Shown piece after piece: positions 1-10,437 of a stretch of 64,000 bases of DNA. The translations under genes and the position numbers were made by a program. The notes beneath the pieces are model-generated. The model was not told where the DNA came from, did not search any database, and saw nothing but the letters and a program-made list of their open reading frames with translations. The number at the start of each line of letters is the position of its first letter. Position 1 is the stretch's first letter. Origin of the DNA: Botryotinia globosa (lineage: Eukaryota > Ascomycota > Leotiomycetes > Helotiales > Sclerotiniaceae); assembly GCA_014898425.1 (NCBI GenBank), contig RCSZ01000016.1, positions 1,302,001-1,366,000 of the forward strand. The letters run 5' to 3'.

Positions 1-1736
1 TTCTGATGGTTTGGCGGTTCGTCTACAAGTCTTGATGGCTTGGTTGTATTGGCAAATGGCTTCATTGATATCGCCGACATTACAGGCTGCAAATCCCGCA
101 ATGGAGCAGTAAGTTTTCGTGCTTCTTCCTCGGGTCCATCATAGGATATGATACAGATTGGGTGAATGCCAGCCATGGGCACACTTGGGATCTTCGTTAT
201 CGCTAAAAGATGCGTAACTTCCCTTCGGTTTGCTCCGTTACCTCCTGCATGGTGTCGACCAATTCAAGAAGTGCTCTCGTCTTCTCCGGTCCGTACACTA
301 AAGGACCACTGGGAAGTTTGTTAGCTCTTCTCCTTATCTCACCCGCCAATCCCTCATGCACGTAGTCAAACTTACTGGCATACATCAACTTGTTTATGTA
401 CTCGATACGTAGATTCAACCACAACACCAAATTTTGGTCTTCCCCCTCTGATACCCCAGAAAAGATCTGAATTTTCATCTTTGGAACAATTTAAGACGAT
501 CCCATTGGCAATTACGACACGGGCCGCGAGTAGATTGTCAATCACGAGTCCGTATCGGCTAGTTGAAGGGCCGGAACCACCACCTAGAGTTAGACCTGCG
601 ATACCTGTGTTGCTTGTTAGATATGGTAGGGAATAGAGGGTAGACGATGGGGAATTGTAAAGGATAGAAAGAAGAGGGGGGAAATATACCCGTATCACTG
701 GCTAAGCCCATGACCACTGATAGTCCTTCCGCTGTACGATATTAGTCAATTGCCACTAGTATTAACTTCCTTCAATTTATAGGCAATGATCACGTTCTAT
801 TTGAATAATTGCCCATCAATCTTCCGAACAATCAATCATTGCCATTCCAATCCAACTTCTACAATCCACAGGGACTCGAAAATCGAGTAATATAGCACCA
901 CTTTACGTACTTTGAAGCGGCGTTTCCAAATCCGCAGCTCTGCAACCATCTTGTGCTGTAATCTTCATATTTTCCTTATCGATGCTTACTTTTCTCATTT
1001 TCCCCAGATCTAGAGTCAGAGGTTAGTAAAAAATTTACCCCTTGTCTTTCTTTCATCCAGAAGTATGAAAAAGAAGCGAACGCTGGAGAGCGGAACTAGA
1101 ACGTACCAATGATTACGCCATCACAGCAACTAGCGCCATAATAACTGTGTCTTCCTCCGGCGACGGTAAAATCGAGATTGAGTTTCTGGATGTAGGCTAT
1201 GATGTCGTTTTCAGAGTAGCAGAAGATTATTAGAGACTAGATGGTTAACTTGGAGGGAATACGGAGAGGAGGAACAGGAAGGATGAATGATGATTAGGTT
1301 TTAAATTCGGTTTGAGCAACAGAAGACACTCTTGGGATTGAATGGAACGACAAGGTGTCGGTTTGTCAAATATATTGGGAGAATGATACTTCATTCTCCA
1401 TTATCAATTCGAGCATACAGCCAAAAGTAATTGCCCAAGTGCAAAAGTCACACAAAAGTTATTGAAACATTAAATTGCGACATTCTTTCCTTCGTACTCC
1501 TCTTCACAAGCAAATGATAACCAAATAAGCCCAATACAACTCACAGATTCCTTGATAAATGCTTTATTATACTTATCAATCGCAGTTTTGTACTCCTCAG
1601 TCAATCAGTCATTCTCAGGCTTGAAGACAATCTCTTCTTGCAAAGATGCTTGTAGTGCTTTAATTGATAGGTGGGTAGGATGAGTTGGCAAAGAAGATAG
1701 AGATTCGGATGTCGAATCCTCAGTCGATGGAGACAT
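1..1736 (-). pseudogene. FAD-linked oxidoreductase (BBE/6-hydroxynicotine oxidase type), broken, 3' end off window
   Basis: Oxidase of the FAD-binding PCMH family, which in fungi oxidises small alcohols, amines or secondary metabolites. Read on the minus strand from an ATG at 1736, exons show the family's usual blocks: an N-terminal AIDKYN-like stretch (about 1560-1600), the AGGRHS FAD motif (about 1160), a DLGKMR block (about 1010), SDTGIAGLTLGGG (about 590-690) and FGVVVE. Clean introns join these blocks, for example 317-367 (GTAAGT donor, CTAAC branch point, CAG acceptor). The reading frame breaks twice. There is an in-frame TGA at 1605-1607, and a one-base frameshift near 205 just before the block beginning ITKIPSVP. 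The exon around 1320-1390 also fits poorly. I therefore call it a pseudogene; a sequencing error could explain one break but is unlikely to explain all. The gene continues past base 1. Confidence 0.7.
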
Positions 1737-1836
1737 CTTGAGATAATTTATGAGCAAAATGAGACGCTTGAATGAAAGATGAGATGGTGAAAAGTACACT
1801 ATGGGATATGTGGGAGAATTTATACAAATCATCATG

Positions 1837-2455
1837 AAAACCGTATAGATGCATATCTAACAATAAGCGAATGTTGGTAACCCACTATATATATCACGCA
1901 TTCAACATGACTCCAACAGTTACACTTCAACAATTATGTTTCATTAGTGACTCCGTGTGCCGCGGGTTAGTGGCGTAGCTGATTGTTACTACACAAAATA
2001 CAGCGGGTTAGTAGCCAATTGCATATGTTGGTGAGTGGTGAGGTGATATTCCTTGATAAGAGGAATTCGGAAGGAAGTCTCACTCCGGAATTTCGAGATA
2101 TGCATGAAGAATCAAGTGTATGTGAATTAAGTCTAGTTTATCGCAATTTAGAGAGTCTGTCGGATGATGGGGTCTGAATATGCCATAAAGTTGACTTCGG
2201 CAACGTCTTTTTGAAGCAGTCGAATTAGCCGATAGCCACAAGTTATTGAATTTGTGACACAGAAGTTCGACGGCAGATTAATGAAATTGAGTTGAATACA
2301 CAAAAATTATATACACGAAATGCACTACCAACTCCAGCCGTTCGAATTGAACCATCACAGGATAAGTTCAAGAGTCCAACCTTCATGGAGCTCAAAAGTC
2401 GACGAACAAGACATTCGCTTCGAAAGCGCGTATTAAGCATCTTCACACAGGGATA
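1837..2455. other. intergenic, no gene seen
   Basis: Upstream side of the broken oxidoreductase and the flank of repeat locus A. The short open frames here have no recognisable motif and no supporting intron structure. I see no RNA gene. Confidence 0.5.
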
Positions 2456-2459
2456 TTTC

Positions 2460-2518
2460 TGATCACTTAGCTCCTCACTTGAGGGTACCCAGCTAGCACC
2501 AACGTGGAGGTGTGATCA
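2460..2518 (-). repeat. 59-nt structured terminal element, copy A
   Basis: A 59-nt segment that on the minus strand starts TGATCAC and ends GTGATCA, giving a 7-bp closing stem. Inside it, a 3-bp ACC/GGT hairpin (positions 8-10 with 19-21) and a longer arm (AGCT with AGCT at 25-28/47-50, then CCTC with GAGG at 35-38/43-46) form a possible three-way junction. An inverted copy of identical length lies at 46858-46916 and differs at 8 of 59 positions. The similarity continues inward to about 2574 but stops abruptly just outside 2460. It marks the 3' boundary of repeat locus A. Confidence 0.75.
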
Positions 2519-2850
2519 AGGCTAGCCTCCCTATAGACGAATTAGCAGTTAGCGGGGGATATTATACTTATCTTAAACAATGCTGTGGTGGCCTTCGGTT
2601 AACGAAGGCGAGGGAGGGGTTTCGAAAGAGGTGTATCGCTGAGGGTGAAGCTATGAGGAGTAAGAAGAGAATCGCTGGTGGACTGAATGTCCGAAGAAAA
2701 AAGGAAATCGCTGGTGGACAAATGTCCAAAGAAAAAAAGGAAATCGCTGGTGGACCAAAGGCCCAAAGAAAAAAAGGAAAAAAAGGAAAAAAGAAAGATT
2801 CACTAGTGGAATCGAGGTCTAAAGGAAAAAAAAAGGTCCTAAAGTGAGAC
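2519..2850 (-). repeat. locus A 3' module: conserved flank plus 35-37 bp tandem units
   Basis: From 2519 to 2574 the minus strand matches 46805-46857 of locus B almost base for base (shared words include GCTAACTGCTAATTCG). Further in, three purine/pyrimidine-skewed tandem units begin at 2671, 2706 and 2743, with periods of 35 and 37 bp. Each carries a CCAGCGATT core and a GGACATT word on the minus strand. Locus B has related units of 57-59 bp. The lysine-rich open frame on the plus strand (2512-2847) is a by-product of these repeats and is not annotated as a gene. The stretch 2850-3250 is GC-richer, with no gene seen. Confidence 0.65.
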
Positions 2851-3252
2851 TTGGAAGAAAGATGCCTAGAAAAGTAAGCAAAAAGCGCAAAATGTTTTTG
2901 GATTTTAGAATTGAATTTTTTTGGATTTTTAATCGCAAGATTACCCAGCAGACCAGTCCGGCGTTAACAGGAATGTTCATCCGAAGGTTACGAATAGCCA
3001 ATGGCCTCGTAGGTCCTTGGATGTCCCCTAGCAGGATCCCGAGACTGGTGGCCCGAGGTAAAGGCTCCCCTTCCCGTAGTCCCTGGTCCCTCCTTAGTCA
3101 GGTACCCGGCCAAGGGTCCTGAGGCTGGCACCAGGTGTTCCAATAGGGGGATACCGCGAAATTTTTTGGAAAGAAAAGAACACCAGAATTCCAGAGAAAA
3201 AGAATACAACCACTCAAAGTAGCTATCGACCTGGTAGATTCAATTGAATCAC

Positions 3253-4095
3253 TCAAGGTAGCGATGGACTTGGTATGTTGTATGTGGATTCAGAGAATGA
3301 CTCAGAGTCCAAGTCATCCTCTGAATACAGTGGCGTAGGTGGATTGATGAGGCCTCCGTGCAAGGTGTATGGGACCTCGTATTGAGCACTGCTATAAATG
3401 AGCTCCCTCTGAGAGAGAGCCAATCCGTAGAAGGGCTCGGGTTTCCTAAAAGAAAGAGGCCGTGGGTGTTCGGGACAGGGCAGGGGCGGATCCCGCCATT
3501 CCCAACCCGGAAGTCCTGGAATGGTATTGTGGTTGCCTGTATTGCACCAAAAGTTTCTGCAAATAGGACAGGTCCATGACCCTGCCAGTCGTACCCCAGG
3601 TGCCTGGTTGGGTTGATGCAGGATAGCATCATCGTAAGGGATCCAGGAGTCAGCGGGTTCCTCTGGGTCGAAGGGACGGTATTGATGGAAGTTTTTCGAG
3701 TGGTATTCGCGGAAGTGTACATTTTTTTTTGATTTTATTTTTTTAAACTTGAATGAGAGTGGGGCGGAAGGGCAAACCTTCCAATTTTCCAGTGTCCTTG
3801 GAAATCCGTGGATTTGCATGCGGTCGACGACAGTGGAGGGCCTAAGGCCGGGCCGGAGGATCCCGGTGAGAATTTGTCCGGTAGTTGTAGGAACCGGGGC
3901 CTGTATTGAAAAGTCCGAGGTGAAAGAGGGATCCTCGGCTGAATAGTCAATTAGCAAAGGTGGTGAGAGGCTATACTCACCAGAAAGAATGGCGTTGCTG
4001 GAGGTGGGCGCAGCGGGGGTTGAGGTTTCGACTTGTGGGGTGGCGAGTCCGACAAGTGCGAGGGTGGACTTAAATGCATTCAAAAAGAAAGACAT
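3253..4095 (-). CDS. unrecognised 280-residue protein of repeat locus A
   Basis: A single uninterrupted frame of 280 codons starting at an ATG at 4095. It is preceded by a pyrimidine-rich leader and a TATA box at 4151-4160, so it looks like a real transcription unit. I do not recognise the family. Visible features are a hydrophobic start that is weak as a signal peptide, a basic KFKKIKSKKNVHF patch near residue 120, and a possible metal-binding cluster near residues 175-210 (CPIC, a later C, then H residues and a CPEH). The C-terminus is acidic and serine-rich. Downstream lie the tandem units and the 59-nt element shared with locus B, whose ORF has a different sequence. It could be cargo of a mobile repeat or a fast-evolving lineage-specific gene. 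Confidence 0.5.
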   Translation of the reverse strand: MSFFLNAFKSTLALVGLATPQVETSTPAAPTSSNAILSGEYSLSPPLLIDYSAEDPSFTSDFSIQAPVPTTTGQILTGILRPGLRPSTVVDRMQIHGFPRTLENWKVCPSAPLSFKFKKIKSKKNVHFREYHSKNFHQYRPFDPEEPADSWIPYDDAILHQPNQAPGVRLAGSWTCPICRNFWCNTGNHNTIPGLPGWEWRDPPLPCPEHPRPLSFRKPEPFYGLALSQRELIYSSAQYEVPYTLHGGLINPPTPLYSEDDLDSESFSESTYNIPSPSLP

Positions 4096-4150
4096 AATAA
4101 GCTGAAGAAGAAAGGAAAGAAAAAAAAGAAGAGTTGAGAGGGAAATGCGT

Positions 4151-4162
4151 GGAATATATAGG
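4151..4162 (-). promoter_or_regulatory. TATA box of locus A gene
   Basis: CTATATATTCC on the minus strand, about 55-65 bp upstream of the ATG at 4095 and followed by a C/T-rich tract typical of fungal start regions. Locus B has a matching arrangement (CTATATAAAG at 45811). Confidence 0.5.
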
Positions 4163-4299
4163 CAATTGAATGGGTAGCTTGAAAGACGTCACCACTTCGC
4201 ACCACTTCGCTAGCACTCGAGACTAATTGTAACTTCGTAACACTTAGATTTACAAGCGAAAATCCTATTGTTGATCCCTCATCCACCTAATATCGAGTG

Positions 4300-5490
4300 C
4301 ATAATCAAACGACGATCAAACAATGGGAGGCTCTGAATGTCCTGATTTACCTTGAATGCTAAATCTATTTGAAATGCCAAACCACTTCAAGACTTTGGGC
4401 CAATTTGAAACGCTTAAAATTTTACAGACAATGGATACTTGTTATTCAGTGGACTTAATTTAGACATTGAACTATGGTGAAATGTTAGAACATTGCATCG
4501 ATTTGAATTGCTCAACACGTCTCATGTATCAACATAATGTAAGACAATAGGGGTAATTAAAATATTGAATTCGCACAAGAAATTCACTCAGTTTAAAAGA
4601 TTGAGCTCATTTGGAATATCCATCTCAATCCGGAGTTTGAAATTATTTGAAGTACTGAGTTTCTGTAAAAGACTTATTTTCCGTAAAGCTTTAAGTTCAT
4701 CCAAGATACTTATTATCGAGCTGGCTCAAGATGTCGAGTCAATGGAAATCAAAATGATATCAGTGAGTGATTTCTGTCTATGAGGTATTGAATTGAAGCT
4801 CATGTACTTCAGTAAAGCGTTGAAGAGATCTGAAGAACTCGCAGTATTCCGACGATCGAAGGCCTTGAATTAGAATCTGCTTGACAGAGAACTAGAGCAG
4901 CGCTACCAATTGGACCTATTAATTAATTAATGTGTATGGGTGTAGACACTAGCTTTATGCATGAGTATCTGACACTAGGTTAGTTCAACTGGCAAGTAAT
5001 GATGTCACGCACTACACTAGCGATTCTAGTGGAAGCCTTGAATACTCATATTACAGTTTTGGAAAGCCATTGCATGGCAGCGGTTTTGGAATAATGAGAG
5101 TCAAGTATAGACTTAAGGCTTATATCCTAAGGATTCTACTCATTCGTGATTGACAAAGGCATATTACGAGAGCTCCTCACAAAGATAAACAAACTAATAG
5201 CTCACAATTAAGGTAGAAGCCAGTAGCTGCCAAGTGCGAATGGTGTATTGAAGAGTCGCTAATCATTAATCGGTACTTACAGATTGGCCAGGTGATCAGC
5301 GAAAGCCTAAATATTTGTTAGGATATACCTGGTTGATGAAAGCTCGTAGGTATGCAACAAAACTGTACAAAAGTTTGATTGGAGGGGTGATTGAGCGAAA
5401 ATTGAAAAGACGTGTGAAAATAAAAGGGAGAAGAAACCAAGCGATAATTGACGGGCCCACTCTAGCATTGGAATCATTTTATAGACATAA
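4300..5490. other. intergenic, degenerate satellite-like DNA, no gene
   Basis: No credible coding frame. Read on the minus strand, 4380-4640 has loosely recurring words such as TTCAATGTCTA and AATGTTCTAA. These resemble the minisatellite upstream of locus B (45050-45620), hinting that both loci share an upstream arrangement. Confidence 0.4.
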
Positions 5491-5491
5491 G

Positions 5492-6303
5492 TCGACCACC
5501 CTACTTTCGGGCCACCTCTCTTTCGGGCCACCCTTTTACATTAAAAATCATTTTTTTGGTCTATCAATATCTCTATCAATATTGAATATAGTTTAATAAA
5601 AATTTAGATTTATATAATTTAAGCTATTCTAAGTTTATATTAAAATTTTTAGAATTTTAGGATTTTTCTGGATCGATTTTTAGAGCTTCAAAATATCGAT
5701 TTTTAATTTATATATAAATCACATACAAATTTAAAATTTTATAAAGTCTTTAATAACTTTTTAACAATAATTATTAAAAGAAAATTATATATTTTTTTGA
5801 AAAATTCAAATCTGAATCTATATAGAAATTTCAAAAAAATTTCAAATAAATAAATAAATATAGAGATATAATATATAGTGAGTTAAAAGTAGTATAAATA
5901 ATCCCTGTAATTTTGAGGGTACTCTTTTAAATATTTATTTATAAGAAATTTTTCATTTTTTTAAGATTTTTTAAATTAAATCTTTTATAAATTTATAATA
6001 AAAATTTATAATTTATTTTTAACTATTTTTCCTTAAAAGTTATTATAGATTTTATGAAATTTTAAATTTGTATGTAATTTGTATGTAATTAAAAATCGGT
6101 ATTTTGAAGCTTTAGAAATCGATTCAAAAAAATCCTAAAAATCCAAAAATTTCAAAACAGATTTGGAATGATTTGAATTATATAGATTTAAATTTTTATT
6201 AAATTATATTCAATATTGATAGAGATATTAATAGATTAAAAAAGTGATTTTTGGTGTAAAAGGGTCGCTTGAAATAGGGGTGGCCTGAAAGTAGGGTGGT
6301 TGA
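5492..6303. mobile_element. AT-rich foldback (MITE-like) element with long inverted repeats
   Basis: The left end (5492 onward) reads TCGACCACCCTACTTTCGGG. The complement of the right end (backward from 6303) reads TCAACCACCCTACTTTCAGG. The imperfect inverted match continues inward for roughly 300 bp per arm, including the ACCCTTTTACA, TATCAATATTGAATATA and ATCGATTT words. The whole element could therefore fold into one long hairpin. It is very AT-rich and most arm differences are transitions, as expected of an old copy damaged by RIP-like mutation. No transposase is encoded, so it would be non-autonomous. Arm similarity may extend a few bases outward (AGAC...TAAG on both sides); I could not settle a target-site duplication. 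Confidence 0.75.
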
Positions 6304-7598
6304 TTTAACTTATCGTCTGACGCTCCTAGATATTTGACACCTGGGCTGAGCTATGTAAATTTTGGGTTGGCGATTTGCAACAAAATTATTTCATACTGTA
6401 TGATTGAATCATTTCAGTCTAGGATCATTCCATACTGAGTTCAAATTGGGAGCCAGAGTCTGCCGGGCAGATTCTACCCGTTATCATTCAAACAATTATT
6501 AGGCTTTACACTGTTAAATACAATCTCAAATGTGGAACAAAGGTATCACATGCAAATTCGGGAAATTTGATTGGAGTACTCTAGTTTTAGAAATATCCTC
6601 CATTGCCATTAGTATTCAGCTGTAGCGATCGACAATTCGTTGAAATTTTACTCAGAGCCCCGACAACCTAGTCCAAGGTCTAGGTCCAACTTCTGGAGGG
6701 GATAACAGACTGCTAAGCTCTTTAGCCCCCTATATACGAGAAACTTGTACGAGAAATCTACAAAATCATGGAGAAATTTCATTGCTGTGAGATATTTGGC
6801 TGGAAGAATGTTGCAGGGCATGCCTAAAGCATGAGGAGATGTTTCGACGGCCTTGATTCAAATACAACTTTTTGGAATAAATATCAGGCAAGGAGATTGG
6901 AAAGTATGATAGAATGTCTATCTACACTGGATGAGACACGATAAATTAGCTTCGGCAATGGGGGAAAAAACTTCAAGTCGTGGGATCCGTGAATGACACC
7001 GGATATTCCGACAGGCTACGCCAGCTAATACAAGTCAAAGCTAGCTTTTGTAAGCGGTGAAATAATGGGGTAACTGGAAATAAATGTGAAATGAGAACTA
7101 AAGCATGCTCTTTGGGCACAACTAGGATCTACCAGACGAACGCAACCAATTGAACATTTGACATTGACAGATTCTCAATGCATCCCAGTCAAAAGCCAAC
7201 TCAGAGTACACAATATCAATTTTCATAGAAACAGCGCAGCTCCAAAGTAATTATGAATATTGCTTTTGCACTTGCAAATGACAAAGTCAGATCAGTACCG
7301 TGAACACATTGCTCCATGGCAGCAACCAAGTTTGACATGGCAGCCTTACTACTCCCGGATGTCAAGGATTGCTCGATCTTTCATGAGTAATGACACACTT
7401 CATGAAAGATTAGGTATGGCTACTTTTAAGTAGAGTGGCATCAATGAGATTATTGAAAATCTGGCCACAACAAGGTACTCAGGATCACAATTGTCAGGTG
7501 TTGTTAAAGAAGATAACCGAAAGTTCTCACCGCCCAAAAACTGCCGGCAAGCCCTTAGGCCGAGCTTACATAAACCACTTAACGCGCCCAAAATCTCG
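6304..7598. other. intergenic, no gene seen
   Basis: About 1.3 kb between the foldback element and RFC3. No frame with recognisable motifs or plausible splicing; the last 150 bp is the RFC3 promoter. Confidence 0.5.
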
Positions 7599-7604
7599 AC
7601 GCGT
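7599..7604 (+). promoter_or_regulatory. MluI cell-cycle box (ACGCGT) upstream of RFC3
   Basis: ACGCGT, with AACGCGCC just upstream at about 7581, lies 115 bp before the RFC3 start codon. In yeasts this is the binding site of MBF, which drives G1/S expression of replication genes. It suits RFC3, but a single 6-mer is weak evidence on its own. Confidence 0.45.
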
Positions 7605-7718
7605 CTCACAACTCCAGATACCTACCTAGGTAAATGAAAATGTTCTTTTTATTATTATAAGCCCAATCCCAATTCACGATCAACAATTTTCTCAGCACCA
7701 CAAATATCCTTCGCAAAG

Positions 7719-9051
7719 ATGTCCGATTATGAAGATGACATGGAAATTGATGTTGCCCCCAACGCGAGTGATTCAATGATATTTGGCTCCGATGCTACGA
7801 CTTCGAAGGGCAAACGGAGCGCAGCAAATTTACCAGTGGAGGCAGAAGATAGTCTTCCATGGTAAGTTGGAGCAAGTTAAAGATCTGAAATCATTTTTCA
7901 TACTAACATGCCACCTCAGGGTCGAAAAATACCGTCCAGATACTCTAGAAGATGTCTCCGGTCATCAAGACATTCTTGCTACTATAAACAAATTCGTCGA
8001 CACAAACGTATGCCTTCTTGCTCTAAAGATCCTTCCCACCCTAACATTCCCTCCAGAGACTTCCCCATCTCCTTTTCTACGGCCCCCCCGGAACCGGTAA
8101 AACCTCCACCATCCTCGCCCTCGCCCGTCGCATCTACGGATCCAAAAACATGCGCCAAATGGTCCTCGAACTCAACGCCTCAGACGACCGTGGAATCGAC
8201 GTTGTGCGCGAACAAATTAAGACATTCGCCTCCACCAAACAAATTTTCGCCTCGAAATCTTCCTCCACATCACCCGGCGCATACAAATTAATTATTCTCG
8301 ACGAGGCAGATGCGATGACTTCTACGGCACAGATGGCGCTGAGACGAGTGATGGAGAAATATACTGCCAATACACGATTTTGTGTGATTGCAAATTATAC
8401 GCATAAATTGAGTCCGGCACTCTTAAGTAGATGTACGAGATTCCGATTTAGTCCGTTGAAAGAGGCAGATATTAGGGTACTTGTTGACAAGGTGATTGCG
8501 GAAGAGAATGTGCAAATCAACGCTGAGGCTACGGATGCACTGGTTAGACTGAGTAAGGGAGATATGAGACGGGCTTTGAATGTTTTGCAAGCTTGTCATG
8601 CTAGTAGTAAGCTCTCATTCTTATCTTTGTAGAGTTCGAAGATGCTAACATAATGCAAGGTACTCCAATCCATATCCAAGGCACACCCAAGATCGAAGAA
8701 AAAGATATTGTTCGGGACCTCATCACCGAAACTACTATATACGACTGCATCGCTTCTCCCCATCCAGCCGATATATCCAAAATTATGAATACCATTCTCA
8801 AAACTACCGATGTTAAATCTTGTTTACAAATGATCAATGCGGTAAAATCCACACAAGGACTTGCATTAGCAGATATTATCACTGCTCTCTCAGAAGAGCT
8901 GACAAAAATGGATGTCCCAGCAAGCGTCATGATAACTTGGCTGCAAGGATTAGCAGAAGTTGAATATAGATTGAGTGGCGGAGGAAGCGAAGTCATACAG
9001 ACGGGAGCATTGGTCGGTGTGGTGAGGGAGGGCGCGGAACTTATGAAATAA
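7719..9051 (+). CDS. RFC3: replication factor C subunit 3 (clamp loader)
   Basis: Small AAA+ subunit of the RFC clamp loader, which opens and loads PCNA onto primed DNA in the nucleus. Exons 7719-7861, 7920-8007, 8057-8606 and 8660-9051 join in frame to 390 codons plus stop. Visible motifs, in order, are the RFC box WVEKYRP (near residue 48), Walker A GPPGTGKTS (about residue 86), Walker B LIILDEAD (about 156), the arginine-finger SRC motif in LLSRCTRF (about 203), and a C-terminal collar helix region. The order and spacing match yeast Rfc3 / human RFC5, but a 40-residue acidic N-terminal tail is added. Intron 1 splits the tryptophan codon of the RFC box. The gene converges with EDE1 downstream. 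An MCB element upstream is consistent with S-phase expression. Confidence 0.95.
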
Positions 9052-10437
9052 TTAATGAATATCATTTGTAATATGATGGTATCGCATCATGGCTACGGAG
9101 TTTGACGATTAAGATGGATTTCTGGGGGTTGAACAGGGTGACCAAAATAAACCAATATATACCTAGACCTCAAATTTTGTTCTTGGACAATAGCGGAGAT
9201 TAACTGTAACAACAGATTTTAATACCAACACATTTCCTCGCCTTACAATCCACACTGACCTCATGGTTTGTATCAAGAGCAATTCTCACATATCTCCAAC
9301 TGCGTGAAGCAGGTTCTTGTACTCCGGCAATGTATGTCCATTGATATGCAGCCTTATCAACCAAGTGGTATATACTGAAGACCAGAATCTAGTGATCATT
9401 TGTACAGCTCTAAAATCGCCCTAGAAAGAGAAACCTGCATCCAATTTTCAACGCCCAACGGAACGAAACAGGGCTTCGCGTCTCTACAATACTAAAATCG
9501 TTATTCTCATTCTCTTAGTCGTAGTTTGCTTCCACAGCTCATTTCCTTTCCTTTCCCTCAATCTGGAATGAAAATTCTTAACCGCATCACTTATATTAAG
9601 AAGCAGATGATGAACCAGTTCCCAATGTTCCTTTCTATCAAGCCATATTATCTTCTCAAACAAGCTTTTTTTACATTTCCTCGATCGGCTGTCAGTACAC
9701 AATTTATTTTTGTGGAATATGATGAGGTGTGTATTGACGCAGTTCTATTTTCGCTGTGCAAAAGTTTCATAGTAGGAATTATATCCGAGGAAGCATAAGA
9801 AGAGGACCATATTATTAATATAAGTTTATCGAATATCAATATTAAACTATAAAAAGCTATATTATATTAATCAATAAATAATCAATAAACAATTAATAAC
9901 TTTATCAAATTTATATAATAACTTTATCAAATTTATCATAGAACATTGATCAACATTTGTTAATATATACTATTTTATATTTTATAAATTTATAAATCTA
10001 AAATTCAATATCAACAAAATATACAAAATATAGACTAAATTATTAGTTAACAAATCTACTAAACTTATCTATTTTGACAACAAATTAAAAAAACGATTCG
10101 AACGGGCCCTTACTTATCCACTGCTAATCAACGATATCATGTGTTCTGTTTTTTAATATAAATTTCACCTCCTGTAGTAATCAGAAACAAAGAACAAGGG
10201 CTCAGACTTCTCAAATTTTATAAAAATTGTATTCAGTCTCTCAGCCTCTCGTACAAATGAAAAAGGTATAGTATAAAGCAGTATAACGTAATCGATACAA
10301 TATTAACGGGGAGATTATTAAGTATGCACAATTCCTTCGGCCTTTTCCCGTGCCTCCGCCCATCCTGCACTGCGTCTATCTTCCATCTTCCATCTTCCAT
10401 CCCTTCATACATTTCACACCCATGGCTCAGTCATCGA
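9052..10437. other. convergent intergenic region, AT-rich centre
   Basis: Space between the 3' ends of RFC3 and EDE1. 9800-10080 is strongly AT-rich with no gene. Open frames at 9484-9839 overlap on both strands and lack motifs, so I treat them as chance. Confidence 0.55.

Noticed and set aside
2460..2518. Hammerhead-type ribozyme
   Set aside because: A three-way junction is present but the CUGANGA and GAAA core strings needed for a hammerhead are absent in both copies.
2512..2847. Lysine-rich 111-codon ORF with IAGG repeats
   Set aside because: It lies entirely in the tandem-repeat 3' module of locus A, antisense to the gene, and the frame is set by the repeat.
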